Shown: positions 22,385-32,584 of the stretch, piece by piece
Numbering within the stretch: the first letter of the stretch is position 1
How the letters are laid out: each line of letters opens with the position of its first letter
Translations under genes and position numbers: made by a program
Notes under the pieces: model-generated
The model's input: the letters and a program-made list of their open reading frames with translations, nothing else
Database searches by the model: none
What the model was told of the DNA's origin: nothing
DNA from: Heterobilharzia americana
Taxonomy: Eukaryota > Platyhelminthes > Trematoda > Strigeidida > Schistosomatidae
Reading direction: 5' to 3'
DNA length: 64,000 bases
Assembly (NCBI GenBank): GCA_944470555.2
Contig: OX104134.1
Coordinates: 108,370,701 to 108,434,700 of the forward strand

Positions 22385-22515
22385 CATATCAACTAATGAA
22401 AACAAGGGATTTAGTGAAGAGAGTCTTGCCAGCGAATTCACTCACTTAGTTATTCAATCGTACTTACATACGATTTTTTGTTGTTGGTGAAAATGTAAAA
22501 TTTGTTCCATATGTG
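22385..22515. repeat. Inverted repeat arm, left
   Basis: Reverse complement of 27275-27400 at roughly 80-85 percent (shared blocks gaaaacaaggg, agtgaagag and catacgattttttgt). The arms bracket CR1-like copy 2. Confidence 0.75.
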
Positions 22516-22669
22516 AGAGCAGTTTGTTAGGCATAACAACAAGGTGCTACATACATGTAAATGCAAATACAATTTTCCTCCTAAAATAATCAAAATGTTT
22601 ATGAATTTTGAAAAGTAATCAAAAGGTTTAGTAACAGGTAAAGTTAAATTGTGTTAGTTAGATGGAGGT

Positions 22670-22915
22670 AATCTGCAGGAATCCCTGGACCTAGGTATCG
22701 TGCTTTTTGGCACTTTTCAGCAAGACGTATCTGCAACATCTACGGAACTGAAGTTCCGCGTGAGATTTGAACCCGCTTCACTTATTGTTGCAGTCATAGA
22801 CGTCACCACTGAGGTATTCGGGCTGCGATTGACCTCCTCTAGGACTAGATCAGGTGCATTAATTCGTCACTGGAGGGTAATCAACTTCACATTGTCCAGT
22901 CCTGAGTGCTGATCG
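22670..22915 (-). mobile_element. tRNA-headed SINE, family C
   Basis: A reversed box B (gagatttgaacccgc, that is gcgggttcaaatctc on the minus strand) and a reversed box A region near 22800-22830. Related copies lie at 15520 and 19320. Confidence 0.6.
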
Positions 22916-23817
22916 AATTCTGTCGATCATTTTCCAATATGACCATCACACTAGGGAACTCTGCATTTCGATACCTGTTAATTGGATATTTGTCATGACA
23001 TAAAAGTGCGGGATTGCTGAGACTAGTGACTACTGATCAGGATGTCATAGGAGTTAACTAAGTTTGAACAGCAGTTTGAGGAACATGACAAAGCATTAAC
23101 GAATGAGTTGTAACCATTGTGCTTATGAAACGGGAAGTAGTTGATAGTATAATAAAAGTAGGATGGTTTTTTGAGATTTTCTCGTCAGGTTGACACTCAG
23201 AAGAGAAGAGAAAAAAAAGCGCAAAGAGAAACTGGACAATGGAATACGACGCAAGATAAACTAGGTGGAGAGACGGATAGCTGCTACCTTAACGTGGTAG
23301 TGGAGCTTGCATGTCACAATGACCCAACGAGCTATGCTAGTGGAACACTTGTTCCCTCGAGGTCCTACCATACCAGAAAGGTCTGTTAGATAGTGGTTAG
23401 ACAAAAAGCAGTTACCGTCGTGGTGTAAATTACTACACTATGATACAGGTCGGAGGGCAAAGTCATACTGCTGCTAGCTGGATGGAGTATGACAGCAGTA
23501 AAATGTTTCCCTTGGAAGACCAGCAGTACCATGCTGATGCTGCCTTCTCAGTGGAAGGGGGGAGTGTTAGAAAAGGTCGGCCCCAAAAATAACACACTCC
23601 ATTATATCTCACTGTCTGCCGGGCCTACAGTGTTGGTTCATTTGTCATTTCTTTCCGACCATCCGGCCCCAGAACAACTAAAGTTCAAACTAATCATATA
23701 CAAAAGGCTGAGTGTGACAGGCCTCAAGCAGGTGTCCGATGGGCTCTGCAGTCACACAAATCTCTTTCAGGTACCTTGAGAAGAAACAGCCTTCCACGGT
23801 GTGGGCAACTGTGAAGT

Positions 23818-24824
23818 GTGAACCGCCCTCACAAATCTCTCAGCACTCAAGTTTCCTCAGACTGCTATCCATCTCCTCCATCATTATCTTCTAATCTTCC
23901 TTCGCGTGTTTCAATTAACGATACTGCATTATCTTCAATTTCTCCTAGCTCTGTAGCCTTCGATAACTATTTGAGTCCACAGAACAGCATCCTTGGTTTC
24001 CTTAAACCACGCTCCAAATTACATATTGGAGCCTTCAAGGTCCTCACCCTCCCTCAAATTGGTCAACAGGACTCATTGGCAAAGACTCTAGCAACTCGGG
24101 GTATGGATGTGTGGTGTGTTTGTGAGATACACACACACGTAGAGGACTCAAGTGCGATTATTCACCTGACCTCTCTCCGTCACTATGGTGAATCCGCGAA
24201 ATTGAGCCTTCGAGTTACTGGAGATTCGATAGCTAGCTCTCGTGGTCTTGCAGGTGTAGGCATGGCACTAAGCATTAGGGCAAAAAGTTCACTACTAGAC
24301 TGGATCCCAGTTGATAGTCGTCTCTGCACTGTGAGGCTGAACGGCACAGTGAGAACCAAAAGGAATGGTGAAACTCACCGTTGTCTCTTTGTAATCTGTG
24401 CATACGCACCCACTGAGTGTAGTTTGGATGAAGTGAAGGACGAGTTCTACCGTAAACTGTCTAGCCTCCTCCCGAAAGCCAAACATTCGGATGTGGTGGT
24501 TGTTGCAGGTGACTTGAACGGGCATCGCATGTGAGTAGACTGAGTGAGGCAGAAAGGCACTTAGGTGTTACTTTTGGAGTCCCGGCTGAACGAACAGATA
24601 ACGGTGATCGCCCACTACAGCTGTGCTCAGATAACTGCCTGTTTTTAGCTGGCACAAATTTCAGACATAAAGAAAGTCACTGCCTGACGTGGCGTCCGCC
24701 GAGCTCAACTCAGCGATGGTCTCAGATAGACCACATTGCTGTTAGTTATCGCTGGAGAGGATCAGTGGGAGACTGCCTCTCCTTCTGGAGTAGGTGTTTG
24801 GATAGCGACCACGCGTTGGTCTGA
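23818..24824 (+). pseudogene. CR1-like APE endonuclease domain, frameshifted
   Basis: 23818-24534 gives KLHIGAFKVLTLPQIGQQD, ASSRGLAGVGMALSIRAKSS, CLFVICAYAPTECSLDE and VVVVAGDLNG, then hits a stop after a short insertion (gcatcgcatg). 24531-24824 resumes with RLSEAERHLG, DNCLFLAGTNF, QIDHIAVSYRWRGS and SDHALV, then a TGA. The conserved endonuclease residues in GDLN, IDH and SDH are all present. Copy 1 carries exactly the same insertion and stop, so both descend from one already broken copy. Confidence 0.85.
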
Positions 24825-25560
24825 GCGCATATATGCCTGGGTCTCAATGGAAGTGAGAAGAAGTTAGCAACGAAACCACTACAAGTGCTGCTGGACAATG
24901 GAAACATCAAAGCTGTGTTCAGTGAGAAGTTTGCTAGACAGACAGTTATCGGAACAGAAAACTATCACTCATCCAGAAGTAGCTTGGTGCCATCTCCAGT
25001 CTGCTGTAAAAGCAGCACTAAAGACCGTAGCCGGCTACGAAATAGTGGCTAAAAATATCCAGTGCATATCAGCAGCTTCTTCCGAACTAGTGGACGCACG
25101 TAAACACATTCATGCAGGCTCTGAGTACAATGAAGAGCGAGCGCAACTTAAAAGGAGATTGATAAAACGTCTACGCAACGATCGCTAACAGTGGTGGGCA
25201 GCGAAGGTTTACGAGTTGGAAAAGGCAGCGGCGATTGGTAACAGTAGACGGTTATTTAGACTTATCAAGCAAACTGGGGGGAAGGTCAACAACGGTTAGT
25301 GAGACCATAGCGGAGAAGGATGGATCTGCGATTCACTCGCAGGGGAGATAACTGGAACGATGGGCAAAACACTTCGAAGAACAGTTTAATTGACCTCCAG
25401 CCACCAATGGGTTGCCCGCTATCCAGTCGAATCCTGAATGGAACATTTAGATAGACCCCGAACACTAGGAAAAGTCGAGAAAGCTGTAGGTAACCTGTAA
25501 AGAGGAAGGGCAGCAGAACCAGGCGGACTAACTTCCGAGGTATATAAGGACGGTGGTAAG

Positions 25561-27055
25561 TTGCTCTTAGTCAGGTTAATGGAAGTGTTGACCAGTATAT
25601 GGGGATCAAATACGATCCCCTCTGATTGGTCTAAATCACTGATTATTCCAGTCCTCAAGAAAGGCGAGAAGTCCTCTTGTGATAACCACAGAGGAATCAG
25701 CCTGACCAACATAGTGTCCAAGATCCTAGGCTCTATCATTTTTCGACGCCTGAGTGGAGCTCGGGAACAGCAAGCTCAAGAAAACCAGGCAGGCATTCTT
25801 TAGACGCGGCCGCGGGTGTATCCACCGAATATTCACATTGCACCAATAGGTTCTGGAACACAGGCACGCTTACCGACGCCCGACACTAGCTATATTTCTC
25901 GACCTGAAGGTGGTGGCATTCGAATCCGTTGATTGAGAAGTCTTATGGCAATATCTCTCACTGAAAGGTGTCCCGAGTAAGTACATCACCTTATTGAAGG
26001 CTCTCTAATGGACCACTCGTTGGCGTGTTAGAGCCTATGATGAGATGTCTAGGGAGCTATGCTCATCGAGTGGTGTCCGTCAAGACTGTCCACTGTCTCA
26101 ATTCTTATTCAATTTTATCATACATGTTCTTATGGAGGTCTCCTTCTCGTCACCAGGTTACACAGAGGTTGACCTAATCACAGGAGAAGGTTCGTTAGAC
26201 CTGGAATATGCAGATGACATAGTCGTGTTAGGTGAAGACGCTGACGAGATGCAGAGTCTTCTGAACACTTTGAGTGGGAATTTGAGAATGTTTGGAATAT
26301 GGTTCTCACCACCTAAATGCAAATTGTTGCTCCAGGATTGGTCTTCAACAATGCCCCATTGCGGCTAACAATAGAGAGTGTAGTGATTGAGTGTGTCTAC
26401 CACTTCACTTACCTGGGAAGTGGGGTCAGCCCTGGTGGCTAACTCAGTGGTCGATGAAATCTCTGCACGGATACAAAGGGCTTGGCTGACTTTGGTCAAC
26501 TTACGCCATGTATGGCGCTGCCGTGATATCTGATTGTGTATTAAGGGTCGCATGTACTGCACATCATTCCAGTCTGTTTTACTGTATGGCTGTGAAACAT
26601 GTCCATTGAAGGTGGAAGGCATGAGAGGGCTTGAAGTGTTTGACTACCGTTTCCTTCGTAGTATAGGCCGTATTCCATGGTGTCATCACGTGAGTAGTGC
26701 AGAAGTCAGGTGTAGAGTTTTATGGAGAAGAGGTGATTCGGTTGACGAGGTTATGAACCTTGATCGACTGAGACGGTTGGGACACGTATTACGTATGCCT
26801 AGTCGCCTATTGCCTCGTCACACAATGTTGGCCGAAGTAGGTCCAGGCTGGAAAAAGGCCTGAGGTGGCCAAACTGAAACATGGCATGAAGCTATGAAGT
26901 TGTTGAGTGTTGGTTTGAGCCATGTGGGGCGAAGCAGACTAGGTGGTTGGGGTCGGCGGGACAAGAGGAAGCAGTGGTTGGAGACTCTGGGTGATATGGT
27001 TGAGTACCGATGTGAGTGGCGCAGATGTATACACACACTATCCTCATGTTAACGA
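25561..27055 (+). pseudogene. CR1-like reverse transcriptase and C-terminal domain, broken
   Basis: 25561-25803: IPSDWSKSLIIPVLKKGEKS and DNHRGISLTN (RT motifs 1-2), ending at a frameshift where the expected QAGFRRGRG reads QAGIL. 26045-26368: SGVRQDCPLSQFLFNFII (motif B; the usual GCPLSP is altered) and DLEYADDIVVLGEDAD (catalytic YADD). 26534-26863 and on: VLLYGCETCPLKVEGMRGLE, LRRLGHVLRMPSRLLPRH, then WHEAMKLLSVGLSHVGR to about 27050. The enzyme would copy element RNA into DNA at a nicked target; this copy cannot make it in one piece. Confidence 0.85.
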
Positions 27056-27274
27056 CGCTATACCGAATCTCACCACTTTCCCATTCTTTATTTCTCTCTT
27101 TTCGTACTTTATATATTTTCTGACTGAATTTTTTTATCTTCATCTTTCAGTTGACTGCCTTTTTACTTGATGTACTGATATGAAGTGTGGCAACCCAAAC
27201 CGTTACGCAGCAATTCCCGGTCGTGTGTTGATTTGAATGGATGGATTAGAATGAAAATCATACTTCGTACAGGA

Positions 27275-27400
27275 AACAAATTGTACGTTCTCACCAACGA
27301 CAAAAAATCGTATGTAAATACGAATGTACTGCTAAGTGAATGGATTCTCTGTCAAGACCCTCTTCACTGAACCCCTTGTTTTCATTTTCCTATGTCTTTA
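27275..27400. repeat. Inverted repeat arm, right
   Basis: Partner of 22385-22515. Confidence 0.75.
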
Positions 27401-28049
27401 TGAGTGCTTTTCGAAAATCTACTAATATGGAGTTATGTACGTCAGTCAGCCTCTATTGGGATCTCTTAGAAAATATTTAAAGTCTTTTATACTTTGCAAT
27501 TTTCATCATTTGAAATTCTTTATCTGTTGAAAAACTTACCATTCAGTCGAACCGTTCATTTCGTATACGGAAGCTTACATTATATCTGCTGTACCATCTG
27601 TCAGGGGGCTATTAAAGTATTCAGTACAATAATTAACTAGTTGTTCAGTCAATTTGATTATTGTGGAGACATGTCTGAGATGGCTGTCGTTCGATGAACT
27701 GATCTTTATTCTTTGCAAAAGGATGATCGAATTTGAAACTGGGTTGAAATGCAATGCAAAAAGCTGTGTTTCAAATTTCTGTTAACTTCTTCTAGTCAAG
27801 TTTAATATTTGGTCACTTAAGGTGAGACAGATATGACTGTACGAATGATATCTGGATATCGTTCTTATTGTATGTAGCTGAATTGGATGGTGAGGTACTC
27901 CAATCGTTCGACTCATATAATTTTACCATATAGTTGTGAATAAAATGGTTGTGGAATGTGTTTAATCATTTTCTATCAAAAGTGGTTGATGAATATTTTA
28001 AAATGCCTAGATGCGTAAATATACGATGGGTGGGCAGACAGTTCTACAA
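27401..28049. other. Intron, nothing recognised
   Basis: AT-rich; no exon or known repeat supported. Confidence 0.4.
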
Positions 28050-28790
28050 ACCAATGTAGAGTAGACCACAGTAGTGTGTCAATCCAAGTTTCCATACTTT
28101 AAAACAAAATAAAAGGAAGAAAGGTACGGAAAACGTGATGGTAAGGTAGGTAAATGTGCTTGAGAGGAGAGAGCGTAAGTTGATGGATATTAGTAAAACT
28201 GCTTCAAACCGAGAGTGTACACAGCTGTCCTATTGTGATTGATTTTCAACCATGTCTCCAAGAATCTTCAACCATTGATTCCTATTATTTTGAGAACATT
28301 AGCCTACTAGTCTATACATCTCTGCACGCCTCAAACCAACAGTCAGATACTTCATGGATTGGTGCCATTTCTGTGTTTGGCCTCCCTTAACCTTTTTCTA
28401 ACGCAATCTTATTTCAGCTAACATTCCACGTTCAGGTAGAAGATGCCTTGGCATGATCCGATACGTGAACAATCTGTCTCAGTCTCTGAATGTTCACAGC
28501 GTTATCGACCTACCTGTTTCCTTGCTTAATATTCCATGTCTAACGTTGACATGAGTGGTCAAAAACCTGTGACCTCTTCATACCTCCTACTCTTAACAGT
28601 TATGTCTTGCAGCCGCATAATAGGTTAGAGTGAACTACAACACAGTTAACTCGTCCTTTTGTAGGTAACAAGATATCTCCCCGTTAGCAAATGATAATTG
28701 CGCCTTCTGTATCCAAGCTGAGATTGACGAAACAGTAGCTGTGTTTCAAGAGTGCTGTCACCATCCCGAACAAACGGAATTAGATTGAAC
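28050..28790 (-). mobile_element. CR1-like 3' half fragment, decayed
   Basis: Minus-strand order matches copy 1 from 2210 to 2830 (aacagtcagatacttcatgg, ttcaggtagaagatgcc, gtcttgcagccgcata, atccaagctgagatt). All frames are broken. Confidence 0.65.
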
Positions 28791-29514
28791 CTCTTTTACC
28801 AAACAAGAAAAGCTTATTCTGGTAACAGCGTTAGCTGTAAAATGAAAACTTTAAGAAACATTTCAGTTAAGAGTTTGATATCCAAAAAGATTTATCGAGA
28901 AGCGCTCTAGCTTATATTTTTTTAAAACACAACTGTCCTCACAATCACAATGTTTGCCAAATTACTGGCGAAAAGTACGCATTGAACGGAGGCTAGATAA
29001 CTCTATGAAGTAAACTGCTAAGTTTATACTGCGGTACTACTAAGAGGCTAATGAGACGAATAGGTGAATACATAGTTTCAGCCATTAACACAACAAACTC
29101 TATAGCTATACTTAAATTTTATTGGTAAAGGTGAAACTACATTTTTTTATGGAGAGACAATTTTCCACATGTATACTTTATTGTTTACCCCAAACGTCTG
29201 AAGCATTCGAACTTTTTTGTGGAGCTCTGATGCACTAATGGCGATGTCTAACATGATATTGAAACGTTCGCCAACTAAAGCCCTACTTCAAAGAACAACT
29301 CGCTGCGAACTTCAAATATTCGTCACAATTTCTGGAGATAAAATGTTCCTGTGTATCTCGATATAACCGGCAATTTCATTACTGACTTTCATAGCCCTGC
29401 GTTTTTTCTAAACGAAGAAAATAGTTAGTCTGAAATGAAAATCTTATTTGTTCTCATTGGAAAAGGAGAATAACTTCATTACCTTTGTTACTTTTTTTCT
29501 TGTTTACTCTTTAG
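28791..29514. other. Intron before exon f
   Basis: No repeat recognised; ends in a long pyrimidine tract and AG at 29513-29514. Confidence 0.4.
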
Positions 29515-29621
29515 AAATCAGATTTAGGTCAAGTGAGAATGTTGTTAACAAGTGCTATATTTTTACATGCACGTGAAGGCTTTCCACTTCACTGCATAAA
29601 ATTGACTATCTGGTGTCTTTG
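29515..29621 (+). CDS. RELCH: RELCH-like gene, exon f (HEAT region)
   Basis: Encodes KSDLGQVRMLLTSAIFLHAR then EGFPLHCIKLTIWCLW. It aligns without gaps to human RELCH DRKLLVGFLEDVMTLLSLSH followed by APLDSLKASFVELG; the P-L-x-x-x-K spacing is identical. Acceptor ttactctttag, donor CTTTG|GTAAGC at 29621, phase 2 out. The exit phase does not fit the best start of exon g, so a short exon or an unusual acceptor remains unresolved. Confidence 0.85.
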
Positions 29622-29884
29622 GTAAGCTTGACAATTCATATTATCATTATTATCACTATTATTTATGGTTTATGCGGATTCATTGATTTCAGGGTAGTTT
29701 CCATAACGGGTTGACATGATTTGGGGAACTATTGATATCTTGGGAGAAGGCTGGCACTGGACAGCAGTTTCCCTCGCCTTCTAGACTCATAAGTAGTAAA
29801 AACTCACAGCCCACGTTGTTCTTGTGTTTTTCAGGTGTAGAAAGAGGAACACAAAAGCTATTACCTGTTGCATTAGAAGTGGTC

Positions 29885-30155
29885 ATCATGACTCAGTGGC
29901 CTAGTGGATAACGTTCTGGCTTTCATAGTGATTGGTCCTGTGCTCGAGGTTGATTGTGGACAACATCACTCATTGGGAGGCAAGTACTTCCAGCTGACTA
30001 AATGCACATCCTAGGTTCCGTTAGTGGTCACTATCCATCATTACTATCAAACTGAAACTACAGGCGATATCGAGGCATCCGTGCTGGAGCCCATATGTCA
30101 ATAGGGACCAATCAATTCGGTTTATTCAGCAACTGGGATTTACAAGTAACAACGT
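29885..30155 (+). mobile_element. Smalpha-like SINE, hammerhead core deleted
   Basis: tRNA head with tggcctagtggataacg. At 29990-30015 the hammerhead is reduced to ccagctgac joined to taaatgcacatcc, losing stem II and most of the core. Tail ggatttacaagta. Confidence 0.75.
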
Positions 30156-30493
30156 AGCAGGTGGAAGGTTGTGGTAAAGCTGTCAGGCATTATGTGAATA
30201 ACTTACTGGACGATGACTGATGTTATTGATAGGTCCTAACCGTTTACTGAATTCCGTTGACCGAATTTTTTAGCTGTGACAGGATACTACACTGCACCAA
30301 TAGTCAGTCGTCAATAAATTCTACACATAGGTCTCCTTGTTGTCACTCGTGAACAGAATACGTCTGCAACTTTGAAGGGGATATTGACAAAAATAGCAGA
30401 AAAATGATATTTCTCATGAAATAAGTTGGTTTGGTATAACAACCAGTGAAACAATATTATTAACTGAATGATATTTCGAGCAGAATTTGTTGC

Positions 30494-31268
30494 TATTCCA
30501 TCTTAGTCTATTTATTAGAAATATCACACAGTGAAACAGCAGCATTTAATGGATAACGTTTTGGAAACAATTTATTGTTCAGATTCATATCAGGTAACTT
30601 CACAACTGCTGTGTTACCATACAAGGACGGCACCTCAGAAGCACTAGGAAGAATTCTCGATTAGTCTGGGATTGAAGTGGCATTCAAACCAGCAAACTCG
30701 CTTCGAAATAAGCTTTGTAGGTTAAAAGATCCTATCGGTGTAATTGAGCAAAACAATCTGGTTTACCAGATCCCTTGCAATGATTGCGAGGTCAAGTATA
30801 TAGGTCAAAGCAGTCGATCAGGGTCGATTAGAATAACAGAGCACAAAAACTTAGCTAAATCAATATTAGTAGTTCCTAATAAGATAAGAAATCTAGAAAA
30901 AGCTCTTCTATAGCTCTGCATGCGATGACACACAATCACACATTAGGGTGGGATAGGGTGACAGTGTTGAAAACTAACTTAGTTGGGTGGAGGGAGGGAG
31001 AGATTGATAACCGAATCTTTGTTTATCGAATCAACACCAAACACATGCAATCGAAATGATGCTGCACCTGTCCCAGATATATGGAAAATTCTACTACCCT
31101 TGTCATCACAGAGAAGGAGAGAAAATTAGGAATATATAAAGACTGTCTCGAAGTTGTGGAGTTACCTGATATGAATATGAACAATAAATTGTGTCCAAAA
31201 CGTTTTCCATTAAATGCTACTGTTTCACTGTATGATATTTCTAATAAACAGACTAAAATGGTATTACA
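30494..31268. repeat. Inverted repeat pair enclosing a Penelope-like fragment
   Basis: Left arm 30494-30613 and right arm 31152-31268 are reverse complements at about 90 percent (shared gtttattagaaatat-like and aacaatttattgttca blocks). The GIY-YIG fragment at 30614-30925 sits between. Penelope-like elements can carry terminal repeats in inverted orientation, which would explain the layout; this is inference. Confidence 0.75.
30614..30925 (+). pseudogene. Penelope-like GIY-YIG endonuclease fragment
   Basis: VLPYKDGTSEALGRILD, a stop, then AFKPANSLRNKLCRLKDPIG, LVYQIPCNDCEVKYIGQSSR and IRITEHKN. The Y-Q-I-P-C-x-x-C-x-x-x-Y-I-G core with a Cys pair and the following R and E-H are those of Penelope-type GIY-YIG nucleases. 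The frame ends at 30913. Confidence 0.88.
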
Positions 31269-32584
31269 CTCGACCACAGTGCCCAATTTTTACTCTGATA
31301 AGAATTTATTGCTCATAATCATATCAAGCTGATCCCACACAATGTGATTTTTATCGTTCTGTCGTCTCTTATTCCATGGTTTTAATGGTAATAGTGTAAG
31401 TGGGCGTTGCTGATCACGTTGGATATAAGTAGTATATATTGAGAGGGGGCAAAAATCATAAGGAATTACTAGCAATGAGTAAAGATTCTACCCAGAGAAA
31501 CGCAAGAAACAACGGGGGCGTATTAAGAGCAAATGCGTATTTCGTCATCCCTATCGCATATCGTAGATGTTGGCTTGCTAAAGAAAGGTTCGGTAGTTAA
31601 TATTGCTTTTCGCCTAGATAATTGGTCTTTAAGGGTTGGTTATTCTTTGAGTAACTTATCTCGCTTGGGTCTATCGTTTTATATTTAGCTAATTTCCTCT
31701 GATCTGTTAATTCGAACAATTTCAGTTGGCTGGTCGGACCTGTTTACTTGACCCCCCCCTCTCCTCACCACCACAACCACCGCAGGTTCGAATTTCTAAG
31801 GCAACATGCCTTCCCTAAGCATTGCCGACATACCTTGCTGATAAGTTCCAACAAGCATGAAACCTGAGTAGAGCAGAATTTCTTGTTGATGGATCTCTAA
31901 CAGTCAATTGTAAGCTTTTGTCGTTTTACAGTGTTACTATTGTCGTGAAGGTAACAAATTTTCTTGCTAAGACGCAAAGTTATGAGCAAACATTGTGCTG
32001 AAAACTTCGTCCAGTGTATAATACAGTACCACTCTGTGCTATTATATTAAATAGACTAATCCATATTCTACTCTAGCATTCAGGAATGATATTGAATTGA
32101 ACTGGTGAGAGTTTTCAAACCATTGGCATTATTTGAACATCATTTCCACAGTGCTTATGCTCATGATCTATTTTAAACGATTCCCATAGTTATACGAGGT
32201 CTTCAGTTTACCATGAATGGTATTCTTTTTTTTTTGTAATCGAAAAAAGAAAGCTAAACCGACTTGTAAATTAAGCCATAGAAAAACAGTTGAATGACTC
32301 GACAAATTACTGTTGCGTCTGCAAAACGTAACGGCCTACCTTTGACCATTTGTCTATCTATTACGACTTCTGGTATCCAGTATGTTTCCATTTAAGTGAA
32401 ATGTGGCACTCTAGATTAAAAATATTGCAATATTTAGATTCAAATGCGTTTATAATGTGGTATTGCTACGCCCTCTTATGAATCGCTTAGCGATATTAGT
32501 TGTTACATCTTCAGGAATTCGCTTCAGAAATTAATTTCAATATCCTATCAGAAATATTGATTTTCTCAGTGAACACACTCAGAT
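31269..32584. other. Intron, nothing recognised
   Basis: AT-rich; a short C-rich run near 31750. No supported gene or named repeat. Confidence 0.4.

Larger units (their letters stand above)
23215..27240 (+). mobile_element. CR1-like non-LTR retrotransposon copy 2, longest copy
   Basis: About 4 kb on the plus strand, uninterrupted, with 5' leader (from about 23260 gatagctgctacc), a 96-residue ORF of unknown role (23489-23779), APE endonuclease pieces, RT pieces and a 3' end after 27180. Shared with minus-strand copy 1 at about 99 percent over two long blocks. It sits in the intron between RELCH exons e and f, in sense orientation. Frame-breaking lesions (near 24525, 24824 and 25800) mean it is not autonomous. 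Confidence 0.88.

Noticed and set aside
31081..31332. 83-residue ORF that looks moderately protein-like
   Set aside because: About half of it is the right inverted arm of the 30.5/31.2 kb repeat, read in reverse.
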